25,880 bases of DNA, taken from assembly GCA_008931825.1 (NCBI GenBank), contig QXVZ01034437.1, forward strand, positions 1 to 25,880, given 5' to 3'. The notes under the pieces were generated by a model that saw nothing but the letters and a program-made list of their open reading frames with translations, did no database searches and was not told where the DNA came from. How positions within the stretch are numbered: the stretch's first letter is position 1; each line of letters opens with the position of its first letter. This DNA comes from Phallusia fumigata. Lineage: Eukaryota; Chordata; Ascidiacea; Phlebobranchia; Ascidiidae. A program made the translations under genes and the position numbers. Below, one piece after another: positions 25,001 to 25,880 of this stretch.

Positions 25001-25277
25001 CAAACGCTTTGCTTGTGCCGGCTTTGGTCCGGATAAACCCGCTCTACTAGATAGAAATCATATCAAAGTTGAAAAAATCCTTAGGGCAATTGGCAATTTT
25101 GGGGTAAAAATAAACAAACAAACTAGATAGAAAATATCTTTTCAAATTAATGTCAACATTTTAAAAAACAAAAATTACCCGGAGATTCGTTCCAACGTTC
25201 TTCAATGGTGTAATTTGAATAATATGTTTTATTAACGGAAGTCCAGTTGGCGAGGTTTCCGGGTTGGCAGTTGTCAG
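14765..25277 (-). CDS. adhesion G-protein-coupled receptor with long coiled-coil tail, 5' partial, ten chained exons
   Basis: Exons in transcript order: 25277-25179, 24611-24546, 22801-22778, 21616-21557, 21115-21011, 20188-19694, 18872-18634, 18257-18026, 17278-16802, 16056-14765. All junction phases agree and give about 1,030 codons without a stop. Order of parts: glycosylated ectodomain, GAIN domain, four-Cys GPS, seven membrane helices, about 385-residue Glu/Gln/Lys-rich tail. Family marks include the TM2 string INLVLSLLLL, the extracellular-loop-2 Cys-Trp (NRCWFP), TM6 LPWGLFF and TM7 FMAIQGILVF. Receptors of this family sense ligands or mechanical force at the cell surface and signal through G proteins. 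The GPS has lost its cleavage residues, and a furin-like site lies in the GAIN exon. The N terminus, including any signal peptide and adhesion modules, lies beyond the window. I cannot assign a vertebrate subfamily. Confidence 0.9.
16291..16785 (+). mobile_element. tRNA-derived SINE (family A) split by a MITE
   Basis: Head AAAATGGCCGAGTGTTTGG with B box GGTTCTAATCC, body motif ACATTGCTCCAACCCAGTGG, then GTGGACTCATTTTGAGCATA up to 16552. The SINE resumes after the MITE at about 16735 (CGAATTCCGGCGTTGTTCCG) and ends in AATATAAATAGAAACAAATA. The resumed part matches the uninterrupted copy at 13355-13392. It lies in the intron between the TM6 and TM7 exons, antisense to the receptor. Confidence 0.85.
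16553..16726. mobile_element. hAT-type MITE inserted in a SINE, 174 bp
   Basis: The left end CAGTGATCTTCAA and the reverse complement of the right end, CAGCGCTTCTCAAAC, are matching terminal inverted repeats. The flanks GCATAACG (16545-16552) and GCATAAAA (16727-16734) are the remains of an 8-bp target-site duplication, agreeing at six positions. It has no coding capacity. Confidence 0.8.
16802..17278 (-). CDS. receptor exon for TM3 to TM6
   Basis: 159 codons. It includes the rest of TM3 (GFFVLIEGVTIL), a basic second cytosolic loop (RFKRRNRGRVLR) and TM4 (LFLGWLIPLVISIMTIAFG). Extracellular loop 2 follows with NRCWFP, then TM5 (VATVIVPMATIFICTFSVAL), a long charged third loop (KRRITPRYVMQRSRDYRN) and TM6 (FLVCVALILPWGLFFMPG). 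Acceptor TTTTTTTGTAG, donor GTACTT. Two plus-strand and alternate-frame open reading frames here are shadows. Confidence 0.93.
17279..18025 (-). other. receptor intron between TM2/3 and TM3-6 exons
   Basis: About 750 bases, AT-rich, with no element or RNA gene that I can recognise. The open frame that runs through 17841-18025 is read-through past the TM1-2 exon donor. Confidence 0.7.
18026..18257 (-). CDS. receptor exon for TM1, TM2 and start of TM3
   Basis: Acceptor TTATTTTTCAG, donor GTGGGT. TM1 is LIFYLGLIIGVVALIFTL, TM2 is INLVLSLLLLHFVLLI, and GKSSCEMSTLFTHFFMLAT holds the Cys that normally bonds to extracellular loop 2 and opens TM3. The loop between TM1 and TM2 (NKRVENERIAVQ) is basic, as expected on the cytosolic side. 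Confidence 0.92.
18541..18600 (+). repeat. single unit of the 69-bp minisatellite family
   Basis: AGCTTGTTAGGAAACCCGCT followed by GCGTGCAACTTTGCGCATGC matches the repeat unit of the tandem array at 23901-24358. It lies in the short intron just downstream of the GPS exon, more than 5 kb from the array in the same gene. Confidence 0.75.
18634..18872 (-). CDS. GPS-motif exon of the receptor, cleavage residues lost
   Basis: Phase 1 in (TTTTCCTTGACAG), phase 0 out (perfect GTAAGT). The four GPS cysteines are kept: YQC, SDGC and CRC. The usual Trp residues are replaced (CLIMD, KEMFVSDGC). At the cleavage position the sequence is CRCSELGLFTVV, where active family members have C-x-H-L-S/T-x-F-A-V. 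The general base His and the nucleophile Ser/Thr are thus Glu and Gly. The Phe and Val of the tethered-agonist segment that follows are kept. The exon ends VRPQGLD, just before TM1. Confidence 0.88.
18880..19600 (+). repeat. TGTCAC-rich minisatellite, 79-bp core unit
   Basis: The intron between the GAIN and GPS exons is filled by TGTCAC/GTGACA-rich sequence. A regular core has TGTCACATA at 19151, 19230, 19308, 19388 and 19468, giving five units of 78-80 bases with inner motifs AACTGGCACATGTCA and CTTCATCCACAAAAAAACAC. The flanks on both sides (18880-19140 and 19500-19600) are more decayed relatives. Short open frames here (19229-19426, 19387-19584) are repeat translations. Confidence 0.9.
19694..20188 (-). 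CDS. GAIN-domain exon of the receptor, with furin-type site
   Basis: 165 codons, phase 1 at both ends (acceptor CTTTTTTTTCAAG, donor GTAAGC). The first half (NVTETLAGFLLPNVTRSRSN through NLDLNDREKIVEP) looks like helical GAIN subdomain A. The second half (PTGKVVSSSFWLPPNY, YLSVQLLRGGKASVTFQVNM) looks like the beta-rich subdomain B that packs against the GPS. Several N-glycosylation sites are present. TRRKRTVSRP (bases 19905-19916 encode RRKR) is a polybasic proprotein-convertase consensus. Only the GAIN fold is inferred; sequence conservation in this domain is always low. Confidence 0.8.
20370..20580. mobile_element. tRNA-derived SINE (family B), two back-to-back fragments
   Basis: 20391-20440 is the 3' body in reverse (AGCAGGCCAACGATAACGGC, then CAGTGCGCCAGGCCTG). 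About 20473-20555 is the body in forward direction (TATAGCCCATGTCTTG, GATTCGGCATAACGCTTCTT). Both match the copies at 21850-22625. Located in the intron upstream of the GAIN exon. Confidence 0.65.
20586..20703. mobile_element. hAT-type MITE, 118 bp
   Basis: It starts CAGTGGTTCCAAACC and ends GGCTGGCAACCACTG, an obvious terminal inverted repeat of the hAT kind. The flanking 8-mers (AGGTAGAC and GGTCTAAT) do not form a clear target-site duplication. No coding capacity. Confidence 0.75.
21011..21115 (-). CDS. receptor ectodomain exon (35 codons, phase 1-1)
   Basis: A strong acceptor (TTTTTTTACAG) and a perfect GTAAGT donor. It encodes PTCSMFINKTSVEKLCLENY and then QRTNFSFRLGDSKI, with two Cys and two N-glycosylation sites. 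It leads into the GAIN exon, joining as SKI-Q-IRLNVTETLAG. Confidence 0.75.
21557..21616 (-). CDS. receptor ectodomain Cys-rich exon (20 codons, phase 1-1)
   Basis: The donor is a perfect GTAAGT; the acceptor TACTTTGAAG is only fair. It encodes TSCGPGMKTYCTDNCNNLI, with three Cys in 19 residues, which suggests part of a small disulfide module shared with the next exon. No named domain is recognised. Confidence 0.6.
21783..22020 (+). mobile_element. tRNA-derived SINE (family B), forward copy with inverted head piece
   Basis: The head is GCGTAGCTCAGTTTCTAGAG with B box GGGTTCAAATCCC (21900 region). It continues into TTTTATAGCCCACGTCTTGC and GATTCGGCATAACGCCTCTT. Immediately left, 21783-21830 contains a second tRNA-like head on the minus strand (GTAGCTCTGTTGGTCGATAG). 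The body directly following the B box argues against a functional tRNA gene. Confidence 0.7.
22050..22205 (-). mobile_element. tRNA-derived SINE (family B), reverse body
   Basis: Reverse orientation of the family-B body: ACTGGGCTCTGTCCTGAAGC, CTAACGATAACGGCAC, CAGTGCGCCAGGCCTGCAAG, ATTTTCATTCAGCAAGGCG. It is a near inverted partner of the forward copy to its left. Confidence 0.7.
22298..22393 (+). mobile_element. tRNA-derived SINE (family B), forward head
   Basis: Best preserved tRNA-like head of the family: GTGTAGCTCATTTGATAGAG, then GGCTCCTGTCGG and the B box GGTTCGAATCC, followed by TTTTTCTAGCCACTCCTTGC. The CCA-like context and TTTTT run could mimic a tRNA gene, but the acceptor stem does not close and the SINE body follows. 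Confidence 0.7.
22394..22625 (-). mobile_element. tRNA-derived SINE (family B), full reverse copy
   Basis: Reverse body (ACTGGGATCTGTCCTGAAGC, GTCAACGATAACGGCACG, TTCATTCAGCATGGCG) followed at 22560-22620 by the reverse head (CTAGCCTGCGGTGATATTCG, CTACGAGCC...CTCAGTGG). It is the most complete family-B copy in the window. Confidence 0.75.
22778..22801 (-). CDS. receptor ectodomain microexon (8 codons, phase 1-1)
   Basis: Only 24 bases, between TTGTAATTTCAG and GTAGGA, reading DTTDKLYN when joined. It is supported by a good acceptor, exact phase symmetry and hydrophilic content. Because it is so short, chance remains a real alternative; skipping it would also keep the frame. Confidence 0.45.
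23020..23100 (-). mobile_element. tRNA-derived SINE head, minus strand
   Basis: On the minus strand, GTCAGAGTGGCCAGCACCGC and B box GGGTTCTAATC, spaced as in a tRNA, with CTCGCAAGGTTAC between. It resembles the head at 25620-25710 and the family-A heads. It lies in a receptor intron. Confidence 0.6.
23506..23655. mobile_element. degenerate hAT-type MITE
   Basis: The left side reads AGGGCTACCTTTTGAGCGCG and the right side reads GGTGCCAGGAGTTGCCGACG. This is the same kind of terminal pattern as the 1388-1665 element. The rest is not conserved enough to place the exact ends. Confidence 0.4.
23901..24358 (+). repeat. 69-bp minisatellite, about seven units
   Basis: Unit starts (GGAAACCCGCTTTA-type) lie at about 23901, 23971, 24041, 24109, 24178, 24250 and 24313, so periods run from 63 to 72 bases. 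Each unit carries CAACAAGCGCTACGGTTGAC and CACTAAACTCGTTAGG. Divergence rises towards the right end. It lies in the receptor intron between the exons at 24546 and 22801. Unique spacers are absent, so it is not a CRISPR array. Confidence 0.92.
24546..24611 (-). CDS. receptor ectodomain exon (22 codons, phase 1-1)
   Basis: The acceptor is GTTTCTGCAG and the donor is GTAAAA. It encodes GILTLNFEVAPCTSLKGESI, with a single Cys. Its phase and length keep the frame between the exons at 25179 and 22801. Confidence 0.6.
25179..25277 (-). CDS. receptor ectodomain exon (33 codons, phase 1-1)
   Basis: Bounded by TTTTCGCAG and GTAATT. It encodes a Cys-containing, heavily glycosylable segment (DNCQPGNLANWTSVNKTYYS, NYTIEERWNES) with four Asn-x-Ser/Thr sites in about 30 residues. 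That supports an extracellular location. No domain is recognised. Confidence 0.65.
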
Positions 25278-25366
25278 CTGCGAAAATGTATCAAACATGT
25301 TTCCTTCTTTTCAGATGTTGAAAAGGAAAAAGTTTTTTTCATTGTGGTAAAATTGTATGTACTTAC

Positions 25367-25406
25367 CCATCTGGTTGCAAAGCGCAACTACTGCTTTTAC
25401 CTTTGG
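25367..25406 (-). CDS. possible further upstream receptor exon
   Basis: A GTAAGT donor at 25361-25366 follows a frame that would give ...VVALCNQM and join in phase 1 to the exon at 25277 (DNCQPGN). The only acceptor that keeps this frame open (ATAACATAG) is poor. A better one (TTCTTTAG) would open a different frame that does not fit the next exon. A real exon with other limits, or none, is equally possible. Confidence 0.25.
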
Positions 25407-25619
25407 CTATGTTATATCCCTAAAGAATGGGCTTTGGATTGCCTGTTTCCATGTTGTTTATTAAACCTATTTTGTTTGTTTTGTTTTTTGAGTTAATAAT
25501 GGTAATTTACTAGATTGGAGCAATTGCTGCTCATCTTTTCTATGTTTGTTTGTTTTGTTATCCTTGCCTGAGTGCGTTATCCAATGGTTTGGAGCAATAG
25601 CGCTCAAGTTTGTTGCTCA

Positions 25620-25710
25620 GGGAAACACAAGCGACCTAGATAGGATTAGAACCCACAACCTTGCGAGGGCAAGGCACTCCCCCTAACCACTCGACGTTTA
25701 AGTCATTTTT
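25620..25710 (-). mobile_element. tRNA-derived SINE head, minus strand
   Basis: On the minus strand, CGAGTGGTTAGGGGGAGTGC (A-box side) and GGTTGTGGGTTCTAATCC (B box) form a tRNA-like head, followed by TAGGTCGCTTGTGTTTCCC. This parallels the start of the family-A body (GTCGCCTGTTTTTCCCC). It lies upstream of the last receptor exon seen. Confidence 0.65.
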
Positions 25711-25880
25711 TGTTATCAGACAATGATTACAAAATTCTTGTGACATTAAATTTGCTTTCTTTTGAAATGGGTTTTCACATTTAATGCCGTAAGTTTAGTT
25801 TTAACATGTTACCTTCGTATAATCTTGTCTGGACTGCATCATAGCATGCTTTCGGGTAGTACGAGTAGCAACAAACTAAA

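Overview
The window looks like AT-rich draft genomic DNA from a compact invertebrate deuterostome, most likely an ascidian tunicate of the Ciona type. That assignment is an inference from the small phase-consistent exons, the short introns, the tRNA-derived SINEs, the hAT-type MITEs and the deuterostome-like protein sequences; no single marker proves it. Five isolated N characters (2450, 3907, 5891, 7001, 10189) mark contig joins. Three of them separate directly repeated, essentially identical flanks, and a fourth sits exactly at the edge of a large inverted repeat, so local assembly error is likely.

Layout. 1-1275 has no recognisable exon but ends in a convincing plus-strand poly(A) signal, so it may be the 3' part of a gene lying to the left. 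2738-10613 (minus strand) is ZTRAF1 (formerly CYHR1), a RING / TRAF-type zinc-finger protein. Six of its exons can be read, and the exon for the middle of the zinc-finger region is missing from an intron that holds two N joins and a 0.8-kb inverted repeat. 10614-14764 is intergenic: a CCAAT/CRE-like promoter candidate, three plus-strand exon candidates that join in frame (11787-12187), one full tRNA-SINE and MITE debris.

14765 to beyond 25277 (minus strand, 5' end outside the window) is an adhesion G-protein-coupled receptor. I could chain ten exons whose splice phases all match (about 1,030 codons). From N to C terminus they encode a glycosylated, Cys-containing ectodomain built of short phase-1 exons, a GAIN domain, a GPS motif, seven membrane helices, and an intracellular tail of about 385 residues that is almost entirely a Glu/Gln/Lys-rich coiled coil made of tandem repeats. 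The GPS keeps its four cysteines but has Glu-Leu-Gly where autocatalytic receptors have His-Leu-Ser/Thr, so self-cleavage is not expected. The GAIN exon carries a furin-type Arg-Arg-Lys-Arg site instead. This combination is the most interesting biology in the window.

The receptor's introns are full of repeats: a roughly 79-bp minisatellite directly upstream of the GPS exon, a roughly 69-bp minisatellite in the ectodomain with a lone related unit next to the GPS exon, a cluster of tRNA-derived SINEs in both orientations, and a SINE split by a MITE. I saw no retrovirus-like element, toxin gene, CRISPR array or bona fide tRNA/rRNA gene.
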